Assembly (NCBI GenBank): GCA_033002965.1
Contig: JAURVB010013237.1
Location: 1 to 64,000 of the forward strand
Length of the DNA stretch: 64,000 nt
Direction of reading: 5' to 3'
Source of the DNA: Piper betle
Lineage: Eukaryota > Streptophyta > Magnoliopsida > Piperales > Piperaceae
Below, in pieces: positions 1-11,870 of the stretch. The translations under genes were made by a program, and so were the position numbers. Positions within the stretch are counted from its first letter, which is position 1, and every line of letters starts with the position of its first letter. The notes beneath the pieces are model-generated. The model was not told the origin of the DNA and made no database searches. It saw nothing but the letters and a program-made list of their open reading frames with translations.

Positions 1-690
1 AGCTTTTGCCATAGGCGCCATTTCAGCAGTGACATGAATGACATGTGTAAGGTTGTGATCCTTTCCATTGTTGGTTGGACCACACGAGCTTTGATTTCTT
101 GACATGGGGAAATGCCTCTTCAAGAATGGAACTTCATTTGGTGAAGGCCATGCAATGCCAGCAACTGCCCAGTGCTTGAAATTATTCCAGCTTTAGAACT
201 TTCCTGCTAAGATTTTTCCTTCTTAACACTCAGAATGCTTTTAAAGATAACATGCTAATGCCTTTCCGATAATCATAGACTAGGATATAATCTCAGAAAA
301 AATACAGCCATAAAATGTAAGTCATCAAAAATTTGCATCTAAGAGTATGTTTGGTTAGATGGGGAAAAATAGGAAATTTGTCTTTTGCTTATTTTCTATG
401 CCCTTGGTTGGGAAAAGTAATTTCCTACTCAAAACAGATACGACAAGGTTGAATATATGTCTAACTCATTTTCCCATATCTCAGTTTTTTTCCTTTCCAT
501 TATTAGAACACAGACACTAAGTCGAGCACGTTAACAATCTAAGATGACCTAATTACTAGTACCTTGAGCGATCTCTACTTAATACTTTAAATATGTACAT
601 TATCATCAATAAACCGAGACCGGAACTGACTCAATTGGAATGGAAAAAGGCACCTCTAGGATATATATGTCAACGGAAATACAGAAATGG
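1..690. other. AT-rich intergenic sequence, no gene recognised
   Basis: No open frame of recognisable protein and no RNA gene is visible. The composition is AT-rich. The sequence stops resembling the LTR described at 5050-5965 at about position 690, so this stretch is either flank or diverged LTR. Confidence 0.4.
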
Positions 691-964
691 ACAAGCTTCT
701 CTATGTTTGGGAATTCATCTTTAACTACTTATACTTTTATGCTATATATATTTATTTTCCTTGCATTTATTTTAATTCTTTTATTTTCATATTGTTGCAT
801 ATTTGGGGTTGGATGTCTTCCTTCCAAGATGCCAAGAGGGTGTTTAGATCTTAGGGGGAGTTTGTGGGTTTTACCTTCAATGCAATTGAGTTAAGAGGTA
901 GAAAATTTCTTATAATATAACATTTCAATTCAGTTTCGGGATGAACCGAATATGGGATATTACA
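691..964 (+). repeat. Truncated LTR of decayed gypsy element F (left copy)
   Basis: The stretch around 790-930 repeats, with substitutions, around 5800-5940: both carry 'gatgccaagaggg' followed by 'ttaggggg' and a run ending near 'cagttt'. The end 'gggatattaca' is a plausible LTR terminus (CA end), because a primer-binding-site-like sequence follows within a few bases. The homology to the second copy begins only near 690, so the 5' part of this LTR is missing or too diverged to see. A third related fragment lies at 27655-27791. Confidence 0.6.
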
Positions 965-2810
965 GAATGGTATTCAGAGCTATGTCTTGTTTGATTGAAA
1001 TTGTAGATATTTTGTGTACTTATATGTAAAGTAATCCCTTGTTCCACTTGCGGGTATGTCATTTTTGCCTTTTGTGTTGTTTGTTGTTTTTTGTTTAACT
1101 TGTTGGGTTGCTCCTATTAGGAGGTTGATAGTATGGTGAGCAGGAGTAATAGAACCATTTTAAAGATTTCAATGGCACTTAGAGTTTCAAGTCTTAGGGA
1201 AGCTAGCAGTGGAGGTGGATCTAGTCAAGTAATGGTGGAGCAGTGGTTCTAATGGAGGATGCGCAAGTGCCTGACTTTCCAATTTCTAAGGCATTTGTCT
1301 CACCTTGTTTTGAGGGAACTTGAGTGCCAACTCAAGCAAGCTCTAAATTACATAGAGTTTCTCGGTCAGCATGGTCAAGTAGTAGGATAACATAGTTGAA
1401 TTATTTCATGGTAGGGTGATGGAGATGTAAATAGAAACAAAGTAGAAGTTGCAGGACATGAAAACCAATACCCAATAACAAATGAGGGAAATGAGAGTTG
1501 ACTTGGTGAAATTATTGGAGAGGCCTATGGAAGAGGATGATAAGTGAGAGATGTCATCTTTAACTAATGACCACCGATATATGTTGGTCCCTCATCTAAT
1601 AAGCTTATTGGTAGTTCAACAACATCCGCTGCCACTACAATCACCTAAGTGACGAGTGTATCACCCACTTCACCAGCGATTATTATTCTTAATGAACCAA
1701 TTTCTTTTCATCTTCCTATGCAAGAGGGCACTAGAGCTGAAACCGGTGACAACACCACTTTTGAGGACCTTGTAGTTGAAGATGGATCTATTCCTCAATG
1801 AAGAATATAATTGATTATGTATTGCAAGTTGGAAAAAAGAATAAGAATAAATAAAGAATTGGGAAATAAATAAATTTATTTATTTATTTAAAAAAATGAA
1901 AATATTGTATGTGTTAGAATCTAGATTGAGGAAATCAGTGGTTGAGTATTTGGCCATGTTTGTTAGTTTGGAGAGGTTTTTCCTGATCATGTAGTTATTG
2001 GGAAGATATGCGTTGATAGATTATTTGAGGAGTTGATTTACCTTATACGATAGTGATAAGCCACCATGAGATTGTAGACCTTAGAAGTATTAGTTTATGC
2101 AACCTTTAGAAATAAAAGAATCCATCAAAATATAGGGAAGAAGAGTAGGAAAGTTAATATAAATTCACTTGTGAACAAAATCCTGTTGCAAATTTCATAT
2201 AGTTGAATATGATGTCATTCTTGTCATGAGTTGGATGTCCGAAAATGTGTTGATTATTGAATGTAAGAATGTGTAAGAAGAAGGTATAATTTTCATAATT
2301 GAGGATGAGTTATTTCATTGGGATTTGTTAGGTGAATCATGTTGTTATTGTCCTTGATGATAGTTTGATTAATTCTTCTTTGGTAAGAGAACATGAACAA
2401 TATTTGAGAACTGTATTGCAAACCTTGAGGGGTCACATGCTATATGTCAAGTTCTCAAAGTTTGACTTTTAGTTTGAAGAGGTGACTTTTCATAGTCACA
2501 TTGTTTTGGGTGCATGAATTGTTATTGATTCTGTCGAGATTAAACAATTCATAAGTAGAGGACACCAAAAGTGGCAACTAGGATTTGAATTTCTTGGACT
2601 TACCTAATGACTATAAGAAGTTATCCATCATTTTTCTTCCGTTACAACTCCTCTTTACCATATTGAATAGAAAGGAAGAAAATTCATTGAACAGATGAAT
2701 GCTAGCAAAGTTTCCACACATTGTATTGATCACAATGTCAGCATCATTGTTAGTTGAGTATGAGACCTGGTTGAATATACCGATACAACTAACGTTGGAA
2801 TGAGATGTTG
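965..2810 (+). pseudogene. Decayed Ty3/gypsy gag-pol of element F
   Basis: Reading the plus strand in shifting frames gives scattered gypsy pieces in the normal order. A possible gag start lies at 1133 (MVSRSNRT). A gag-like stretch with 'FVSLERF' similarity is near 1940-1980. A protease-end-like piece resembling 'DVILGMDWLS' is near 2200-2270. A reverse-transcriptase piece (REHEQYLRTVLQTLRGHMLY, then FSKFDF) lies at 2380-2480. This is followed by an 'FLGLT' piece near 2590, which resembles the 'FLGLAGYYR' region. Stops and frameshifts are frequent and no domain is complete. RNase H and integrase are not recognisable. The order and the RT motifs make the assignment to a chromovirus-type pol likely. 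The clade is not resolved. Confidence 0.65.
968..980 (+). other. Primer binding site-like sequence, initiator-Met type (element F)
   Basis: The sequence TGGTATTCAGAGC is the usual plant LTR-element site TGGTATCAGAGC with one inserted T. It sits 3 bases after the proposed LTR end at 964, which is the expected position and supports the LTR boundary. Confidence 0.6.
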
Positions 2811-4713
2811 CCAACATGGCGCTGTGTCAATTTGTGTTAAGTGATGAGACATTATTTTGGTGTTGGGGTGCATGATTGTTGAGGCTGCACTTTAGAATTT
2901 TCTTATGTGCTCCATTGGAGAATTGGTTTGACTTGTGTAATTTTCACATAGAATGTTGTACCTTTCTGGTTATTTCCTTTCTCCAATGGAGGAATGTCTT
3001 ATATTTTTGTAGTATTATTTCCTTTTCTCCTTTGGTAGAGTGTCATGTGGTATTCATTCCTTTCTCCAATGGAGGAGTTGGTTTGTGTTTTCTCGTTAAA
3101 AGTATTGTTGTATGTAGTTGTGTTCTATCCTCTGATCGTAGATGTATAAAATTTTTGGAGTCAAAATTTTTTTAGGAGGAGGGGACTCAACTCTATTTAA
3201 ATTGATGACTGACATCAAAGTCTATTGTGAATTTTCACCCTAGAAATTTTTTTAGAATTGCTTGCAAATTTTCACCCTAAGGGGTTTGTCCATTTTGAAT
3301 TTGTGCCTTGTATCCATTTCTATGGTTTGATTTTGGTCTTTAGATCAGTTATGAAAAATGTTCATCTCATTGAGAGCTTTTCAATGAGGAATAACATACT
3401 TAGGATTTAACGTGGACGTGCCACATATCAGGATACGTAAGCAAATGTGCCACGTGTGAGATATGTGTCAGTCATATGGGCCACATGCATGGTTTTGTGT
3501 AATTGTACCCATTTCATTTTCCTCAAATAATGTATATTAATACAGAGTTACACCTTCTTGTTGTTATAAAATATGTATATTAATGTATATTTATACTGTT
3601 TACATTTCCTAAAATGTGTCTTTCATTGTTGTACCATTCTGTTTCCCTATGCAAGACTTCATCTTTATAAGCTCATCTCTCTTTCCATAATTTCAAATTA
3701 TGACAAACCATTGTATTCCTTGAGTCAAGATTTTTCTACCCCTACAAATGGTACTATAATCAGTTGGCAGAGTGTGTTGGAAATAATTACCGAAGTTGAT
3801 TGCATGTCGTGGTCCCCCGTCCATTGGCCAAACTTTGCAACATCACATTTCCATCATCTGAATTTCAATTTCGGTAAAAACAGCTCTGTTGGAATCTTCT
3901 TATTTAAAATTTTCAATCTTGTTTGGTCAATCTTTATTTCTTTATTCCTGTATTGACCGTTCGACCAATGTATGGTAATTTTTAGATTTAAAGCTTGTGT
4001 TGATTGATCTCCTTCGTTTAAACTCTAATTTTTGTAATTCTTTTACCATAATTTTTATTATAGACCATACATCATGTCATAATATTTTATTAATTAAGCG
4101 ATAATTTCAATTATTAGTTAAATAATATAAAATTTAAGAAATTGGAAGTATTTTTTCAACAATTTTCCTTTATTGTTGATTTTAAGTAAGGATTTTTGAT
4201 GAAAACCTTGCATATATTTTCTGATTAGTAATTTAAAAGATAAAAATGTTTTGTCATTATTTTAATGATTTTGATGCATTGTTTAATTATGATTTTGAAA
4301 ATTGTGCTAATATTTTATTTATTAATTTTCCCATATTTGGGTACCTGAATGGAGTACGTTGGTGCACTTCGATTATCTATTTAGGTTTTGGTGAATTATT
4401 TTAAATTATATCATATCTTATTTTAAATGCTAGATTAATCGGTTGATTTGACATGTATTCCCATTCAGACATCATGTCTACTTATGGTTTGTTATTGAGT
4501 TAGGTTTGTTTATAGGTTGTTAACGTGGATTGAGCTCGCTCATAGATTGATTGTGGCTTAGATGCTAGGTCCGTTTAAGACTCGCTTTTTGTTTTACACT
4601 CTTCTATTGCGATGGTTGCGTTGTTTTATATCATAGAACGGATTAAGGGGTGGTATTTTTAGAAACCTTTTTAATTCGGGCCATTTACTTGTTTAAATAA
4701 CCCTCGAGAATGA
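2811..4713. other. AT-rich sequence, probably decayed interior of element F
   Basis: No protein family is recognised in any frame. A short motif close to 'ctttctccaatggagga' occurs at about 2910, 2980 and 3060, suggesting an old local duplication. The position between the RT remnant and the second LTR suggests deleted or diverged interior of element F. Confidence 0.4.
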
Positions 4714-5052
4714 GATCCTTTGAGTTATTTTACAAAACAAAAGATCCACAACAAATTACACTCTTTATTGAAGCTCATTATAATTATTCCCTGCCCAAGT
4801 CTATTACTTAAAATATTATTTTACGATTCCCTTAAGTTATTTTACAAACCAAGAGATCCACAACAAGTTACCCTCTTTATGGAAGCCCATTATAATTATT
4901 CCCTGCCCAAGTCTATTACTTAAAATATTATTTTTCGATTCCCTTAAGTTATTTTACAAACCAAGAGATCCACAACAAGTTACCCTCTTTATGGAAGCCC
5001 ATTATAGTTATTCCCTGCCCAAGTCTATTACTTAAAATATTATTTTTCGATG
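4714..5052. repeat. Tandem repeat, 112-bp unit, three copies
   Basis: Three consecutive copies of a unit containing 'gttattttacaaa', 'gatccacaacaa', 'attccctgcccaagtct' and 'attacttaaaatattatt' follow one another at a constant 112-bp period. Copies two and three are almost identical; copy one differs more. The array ends where the second F LTR appears to begin. The short frame through it is a by-product of the repeat and not a gene. Confidence 0.9.
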
Positions 5053-5965
5053 CTTAATCCATGGGTAAGTAACACTTTGAGGGGTAAGTCCCATGGTGAG
5101 TGGTTGGAGATTGGTTGGGGTAAATTCCAATCCATGGGTTAGATTCCCCATTTGGTGTTCTTGAGGAGCCCCTAGTTGCATTGCCGATAGAAGTTCGGCG
5201 CAATGCTCTTGTTCTTTTCTTATTTCATCATTTACATCATTGCATCTATGTGCCTCTTACACCCGGAGAGGCATAGGGTATCGGGTGCCATGCTTTGCGG
5301 AGTATGTCATGACTGCAGTGATTCTTCTTGTTGTCTTTAGAGCTCACGAGAGTGGCGCATGGTGGTGATTGGAGAAGATAGGTTGGGGTGCCCCTATCTG
5401 TAGTAGGGTGCATGTTGGTGTAGTTTCCTTTTGTTAGCCTCGGTTCTTCCATCTATCACTTTTTGTTTTATTTTAATATGAAGTATTGAGTTTGTATGCC
5501 AGTTTGTTATTGTAGTTATTTTGTTTTGCGGACAAGTACTTTTATTTATGTTTTCTTTTTATATATCTACGTCATTGGTGGATACTAGGGGATGTTTCAC
5601 ACTTCATATGCGTACATACTTGGTTGTGTTCTTGTTTATGTGTTGTGAATTGTTCATGTATTTTCTACTAGTACTCTTATATACTTGCCAACAATGTATG
5701 GATCCCTTGTATAGAAATTCATTTTTAGCTACTTGTACTTTTATGCTTGACATATTTCTTTAACTTGCTTATATTTTAATTATTTTCTTTTTGTGTTGCT
5801 GCATATTCGGGGTTGGTTGTCTTCCTTCTAAGATGCCAAGAGGGCTTTAGATATTAGGGGGTGTTTTGTGGGCGTTGCCTTCCTTGTAATTGAGTTAAAG
5901 TTGTAGCAAATTTATAATAATATAATATTTCGGTTCAGTTTAGGCCAACACGTGGGGGATATGCA
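5050..5965 (+). repeat. Second LTR of decayed element F
   Basis: The 3' third repeats the LTR that ends at 964, including 'gggttgg' plus 'gtcttccttc' and 'gatgccaagaggg'. It ends near 'gggggatatgca' at about 5965, where sequence of the minus-strand element H starts abruptly. The left boundary is uncertain: the sequence changes character after the 112-bp array, but no clear TG terminus was found. Confidence 0.5.
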
Positions 5966-6740
5966 CGGTCTACCATACAACACTTCAAATGGAGCCATAC
6001 CAATGCTCGTGTGATGACTATTGTTATAGAAAATTCTACCAAAGGAAGATGCTCATCCCACAAACCGTCAAAGTCTAGTACACATGATCTGAGCAAGTCC
6101 TCAAGGATCTAAATTGTCTGCTTTGACTGTGCATCTGTCTGAGGATGATTTGTTGTGTTGAACTTAGTCTATGTGCCCAACTCCCTCTGCAATGAAGTCC
6201 AGAATGCAGACGTCAACCTCCGATCTCGGTCAGTCACGATCTCCCTCAGCACCCCATGTAGCCTAATAATAATGTGATCTTTATATAGCCCAACTAAGGT
6301 AGTCAAGGGATAAGTCTTCCCAATACGAATGAAGTGTGCTAATTTCGTCAATCAATCTACAATCACCCACACCATATCAAGCTAACGACTTGTCGGTGGT
6401 AAATCCTTGACAAAATTATAAGTGATACAATCCCACTTTCACTTAGGAAGCGGCAACGACTGAAGCATCCCTACAGGTTTTATGTGCTCAACCTTCACTT
6501 GCAGATAGACAATATATCTTAACACCACGTCAAGCACGTCTTTCTTCAACCTAGGCCACTAGTGCAATCTACAAATATCATGATACATCATTACAAAACA
6601 AGGGTGGACCATAAATCTAGAATAGTGTGCAATTTGAAGAATTTGTTGTAGAATACCTGAGTGTGCTAGCAACTCTGGCACATACAACAGACATCTCATC
6701 TACACAAACCTATTAGCATCTCTAGTCAAACTAGGGTGTG
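5966..6740 (-). pseudogene. Integrase remnant of decayed gypsy element H
   Basis: The minus strand encodes a broken Ty3/gypsy integrase. An H2C2-like zinc-binding region is near 6500-6740 with 'AHYSRF' and 'HPCFVMMYHDI'. The catalytic core includes 'DFVKDLPPT'-like sequence, 'LTKLAHFI' near 6345 and 'GVLREIVTDRD' near 6230. Next comes the 'HPQTD' signature and a diverged '[15 protein letters not shown]' end that matches the usual integrase end region. Several stops interrupt it. It lies head to tail with the RNase H and RT pieces to its right, as expected for a minus-strand pol. The left end abuts the F LTR, so the 3' LTR of H is gone. Confidence 0.8.
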
Positions 6741-8110
6741 CTCTCCATCCCATCCAACTGTCCAGATGTTCATCCTTATCCTATGCCTGCCTGATCTGGT
6801 CAAACATTCTCAAGCTGATCACAATCTGCCCATCACTGCCACCAACTCTCGGTTAGGTACATTGGCTCTTTGATTGCTGTACTAAATGCACATTGCTACC
6901 AACTGGCTCCACACAACATAGGCCTTTGACTCAAGGCATCCACCATTACATTTGCCTTACTCGAGTGGTAGGCAATCTCAATGTCATAATCAACTAAGAA
7001 CTCAAACATTCCCTGTCTATTGTTGAGCTTTTTTGTGTGAAGATGTACTTCAATCCCTTCTGATCAATGTAGACCTAGAACGATACTCTATACAAGTAGT
7101 GGCGCCAAATCCGGAGAGCAAAGACTACCATTGCAAACTCCAAATCATTTGTTGAATAAATTTGCTGGTGAACTTTCAACTGTTGGGATGCATATACTAT
7201 CACTCTACCCCTTTGCATCAACACATAGCCAAATTTGATATCCAAAGCTTTGTTGTTCACCATGAAGTCATCATGGCCCTCTGGGAGGCTTAAGATATGC
7301 ACGGAAGTGAGCCAGTCCTTCTATGTCTCAAAGCAGTGCTCACACACATCAGGCCACATGAAGTGTTCCTTCTTTCTTGTCAGCCTTGTGAGAGGGGTTG
7401 CTATAGAGGAGAAATTACGAATGAAACCTCAATAGTAGCCTGCAAGACCCAAGAAACTTCAAATCTTTGATGTGGACCTAGGTCTCTCCCATCTGAGAAC
7501 TACCTCAATTTTGGCTGGATCTAATGATATGCCTACCAACAATACCACGTGGCCAAGGAATACTAACTCAAAAAGCCAAAACTCGCAAATGGAAAGCTTG
7601 GCGTACAACTAGTGCTTTCACAGAGTCTGCAAGGCTATCAGCAGATGTGTCTTGCACTCCTATTGAGACCTCAAGTGAATCAGAATGTTGTCAACGAAAA
7701 CAATCACAAATTGATCTTGATACGGCCTAAACACTCGATTCATGTGATCCATAAATGTTGTTGGGGCATTTGCCAAGCCAAAAGGCATGACAAGGAACTC
7801 ATAATTACCACATCTCATCCTCAAGGCTATCTTCTATACACCCTCCTCTCTGATACTGAGTTGATGATAATCTAACTGAAGATTAATCTTCAAAAACATG
7901 GAGGCTACCCCTAAGTGGTCAAATAGGTCATCAATCCTAGGCAAGGGGTATTTGTTCTTCACATTCACCTTGTTGAGCATTCTATAGTCAATGCACAATT
8001 GTAAACTTTCACCCTTCTTCTTGACAAAAAGCATAGGGGGCACCCAAGGTGAGATGCTTGGCCTGATAAAGCACCCTTGATCCAACAACTCCTGCAACTA
8101 CTCTTGAGTT
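6741..8110 (-). pseudogene. Reverse transcriptase and RNase H remnant of element H
   Basis: On the minus strand, 7834-8097 translates to the fingers and palm start of a gypsy reverse transcriptase. It shows 'FIRPSISPW', 'LFVKKK', '[10 protein letters not shown]' and '[11 protein letters not shown]'. Between this and 7302 the palm continues in broken frames. The stretch 7075-7302 gives an RNase H segment with 'GYVLMQRGRVIVYASQQLK' and 'FALRIWRHYLY'. Stops and frameshifts separate the pieces, so no functional enzyme is encoded. The motif wording fits a plant chromovirus. Confidence 0.85.
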
Positions 8111-9554
8111 CTCTGAGCTCAAGTGGGGCCATGCACTAAGCTGCTCTGGATATTAGTGTCATATCCAGAACCAATTCAATAGCAAACTCCACCTCCCTAT
8201 GAGGTGGCAAACCTAGAACCTCATTAGGAAACAAGTCGCAGAAATGACAAGCAATCGAAATCTTTGCCAACTCTAGCCTCCTCTGCTCTGTCGTGGTGAT
8301 CACACTAGCATGAAACATCTCATAGCCTTTGCTCATTATCGTCTGAGCCCTTTGATAAGAGATGATTATTGGATCACTACCTCAACGTCAGCCATGGAAT
8401 GCTATCTTCATCTTCCGTTCAAGGTGAAGGTGAACCTCCTTTCGACAATCAATTAACACTCGGTATCTCGACATCTAGTCCATCCTGATAATCACATCAA
8501 ACTCACGTATCGGTAGCACTATAATATCAATAAATAAGTTGTGTCACTGTATGGCCACATCAACACCTCTTTCGCACTCTCCATTGGTGAGGACTGCTCC
8601 AGTAGGAGTACTCACAACTCATAGCCTAAGTCCTCTAGTCTCATTCCAATCCTATGGATGAAAGTCTAAGCTATGAATGTATGGGTGCGATTAGAGTCAA
8701 ATAAAATAACAGCAGAGGCTGAGTCCAAAAGTAGTGTACCTGTGATCACTATTGCATGCCGCTTAGCCTCATCAGCATTCAAGGTATAGACTCTGCCCTG
8801 CTACTCAGCTCTATCCCTTGACGTCCGCTGTTGATGCTGCATCTGTCCTCTAACCAATCATTCGAGTTGTACCCCCTGTCTCTACTAATCCTATTGGCAA
8901 TGCTGCTATTGATTAACACAATGCTGCTGTCCATGAACCTACTGCTGATGTGGAGGCGGGGCAAAAGGGCACGTTGTGCAAGAGCTGGAAATATCCCCTG
9001 AGCCTGCTGACGAGGTTGCTGCCAAAATTGCTGTTGTTACCTCAACCAATATTGCTGCTGCTGAGGCCTCTGCTAATAGTGCTATTGGGGTCTAGTCTAA
9101 TATTGCTGATGGGCCCGACTCAAAGACGTAACTGCTTAGTGGTCCAGCTCACCACAAGCAAAGCATGGTGCAGTACGGCTCATACACTGGCCTTAGTGCC
9201 TCCTCTAGCAGGTGGGACACACTGGGTAGTCTTGACCACTTGACTACAACTGGCTCTATTGATACTTCTGTACTTGGTACTATCTGGGCGCATGCTGCGT
9301 TGGCAGAGCTTATATATCATGAACATCCAAGACAATGAGTTTGACACCTCCACATTGCTTGCTAGATCCTGGTCTCTACCCCTTATGCCTCTTCTTGGGA
9401 TACGACTGAGCATACTACCCCTAATATCTCCTCATGTGATGAGTGAGTGACCTCACCCTCCAAGCCTCTCGCTACTACCTCCTCTAGTGTGTCATAGAGG
9501 AACATAGACATGGATAATTGCAAGCTCAAGCGGAGTCCTCTCACAAACTTCATC
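8111..9554 (-). pseudogene. Protease and gag remnant of element H
   Basis: Minus-strand translations give an aspartic-protease-like 'LFDSNRTHTFIA' near 8700. This is the position of the DS/TG signature, here changed. A glutamine-rich and proline-rich segment lies near 8900-9100, and a partial zinc knuckle 'CFACGELDH' near 9140-9165. Gag-like sequence follows upstream to about 9550, where it stops at a B-type LTR fragment. The frame is interrupted repeatedly. No primer binding site was found, so the 5' end of H appears lost or replaced. Confidence 0.7.
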
Positions 9555-10240
9555 GCCCACACGTTATGTGGCCCTCAGGCTGTAGTTACTGATATTTGTC
9601 ATTGACTCACCCTCTCGGTATCAAAAGTGCATAATAAATGGTCTTATGCCACTACAACCTGTCACCCCTTTCAACATGGGGGCAAGTATTTAATCTTTGA
9701 AGAAGTTTAAGGGTGCTGCCCCATGTCAGACTGAGTCAATTCTTTAACCCTATTGTGCTCAGCGTAGAGTGATCGAATGTGGGCTCAGGCCAACCAAGGC
9801 TCCCAAATAGAAATATATAATATTTCGAGTAATTATATAAACCTAAAATTTTGATGAGCCACCCGCAACTATAACATGTGATCCTAAAATGAATGAAACT
9901 TTTCTAACAACTATCAAGTTGATGTTTTATTTACCATCAACAGAATTCTCCTTTATATAGAAGAATATGCATGGAATTTAAGAAGTCAAATACATTAAAT
10001 TTTATAAAAAAGTACGTAATCACACATAACTATATTAAACACTAACCATTTGTGTGATAACGAAAAGTAAAAAAATTGATCATTGAGTTAATGCAAATGA
10101 GTGTCAACTCACACTCACATGTAATTTATGATATTCATTTCCAAGAATTAACTTAATTAAATAAAAATTACGATTCATTCTAATATTTGCAAAACCCTAA
10201 ATAAAATAACCTAATTATTTTAAGGTTTTTACAACATGGG
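9555..10240 (-). repeat. Degenerate B-family LTR fragment (B4)
   Basis: The sequence from 'cacgttatgtggccc' through 'gactgagtcaattc' to the AT-rich part after 9830 parallels the solo LTR at 48373-51296, starting from about position 48890 there. It includes the 'ttgtcattgactcaccctc' and 'cacccctttca' stretches. The last 500 bp of the LTR on the left side are missing, and the gag remnant of H is joined directly to it. Confidence 0.65.
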
Positions 10241-11870
10241 TCATAATCTAACACCTGATCTTCATATGGACTCCTCACACGGTAAGACTCATTAGCTCCT
10301 CCTAGTCCATGTTATTTCTATAAACCATATAGTTGCAAAAAGGGTATTCTTGTACCTAGTATTGCTTCGCATTAGTTCTAAAATTTTGAGGCTTGAGCAC
10401 CCTACAAAAGATTTGTTAGCATTCCCCCAAAGTTAACTTTGGCAAGGCAAGTGGTTAGGAAGAAAACAACACAAAAATAGGTAAACATGGCTGGCGGCCA
10501 ACATTAAAACATACCAACGATAAGTCATATAGAGTTTGGGATAAACCCTCAAATAAGTTACAATACATAAATCTCCAAAAAGCACGGGGAACTACAAATA
10601 TATAAAGCCATAAAATAAGCCAAACAACCCCTGCCTCGCCACGAGCCATCTGATCCTACCGCCTACACTGACCAATGCTAGGGAAACCCACTCGCAAATA
10701 TAATAAAACACATCAATAATCAAAAGATCACTTTGTCCAAAGGAAATTAGTACACAAATTAACTGGACTGATGGACAAGTTAGCATCCATGGAGTAAATA
10801 AAACTTTTTGTAAATACCTCACAAGGAGAATAAGTAATAGGAGAGGTGAGCTGCACACTCTCGGAGACATACGCCAGTGCAACAACATGACAACTACATA
10901 CACATACAATATATAAGCTTTCACCCTCACATCAACCTCCAATTCATCCGCCATAGTACTCAGATGGAAAAGGATGAGTGGTTAGTGCCACAATTCTAAA
11001 AATGCTTTACACTACGTAGTACTTTTATAGCCGCATTGCTCAAGGTAGGAAGAGTACTAGTACGACCTATATATCTCCATACACTCTCAACGTATAAGTA
11101 AAAACATCATACTTATATACTTATAAGGTTAAGGAAGGGAATTCATAACACACATTTTTAGGGCTTACCAACATGAAGACTCAATAAGGGATCACAACCA
11201 TGAAACTTTATTAAATATTGGAAAACTTGCAACCAAATGATCCTGTCTTAGTGGGATTAAATAAAGATCCTTTAATATCATCATAATGGTAAAACTATGA
11301 TAAATCTCACTCATGGGATCAAGTAGAGATACAAACACGGAGAATTTGATGGACTTGGTAATAAAGCTTCTCGACCTAGCTCAGTAAGCTCACTCTATGC
11401 ATCCTAAGATGAAATGCAACTGATGAGACTCTAATCAACAACATAATCACTGAGACAACGCCTCAAATCTTGTAAATCACATGATTAGACTAAAATATCA
11501 CACATATTCTACTTACTTACATCCTAATTTCTAGTAAGTTTCTTAGTTTAGATTAAAGAGGTTTAGGGGTTCATTAAGGATTAATTAAGTTAAACCCTAA
11601 TCTGGAATTTTTATAGTGGGCTGGATCTATGGGTTTATTGGTTCTCTAGCTTATTAATCTAAGAGATAGTTTATAGATTCTATGGGTCTAGGCTACACAC
11701 CAATCTTACTAGCCTTAGTCAGTGGGCTTATCGAGGGTTAAAAACAACAAGAAAAGTGTTATGTACTCCCAAGACATTGGGTTTGAATCCTGAAAAGGAT
11801 TGAGCCAAAATTTGAGCTACAAAATGAAAGAAAAATTCTTGAACATGGGTCAATTCACTGGGGTTTTACA
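10241..11870 (-). repeat. Possible diverged D-type LTR
   Basis: Around 11210-11370 the order 'gatcctgtcttagtgggatt', then 'gacttggtaa', then 'aagctt' resembles the D LTRs at 26350-26480 and 41277-41400. The stretch may end at 'ggggttttaca' near 11869, like other D LTRs. The similarity is weak. No gene is recognised, and the minus-strand frame at 10592-10954 matches nothing known to me. Confidence 0.3.

Noticed and set aside
10592..10954. Minus-strand 120-codon hydrophobic frame
   Set aside because: Leucine/valine-rich translation of AT-rich LTR-like sequence, no family recognised, no start context, overlaps another frame at 10455-10649.
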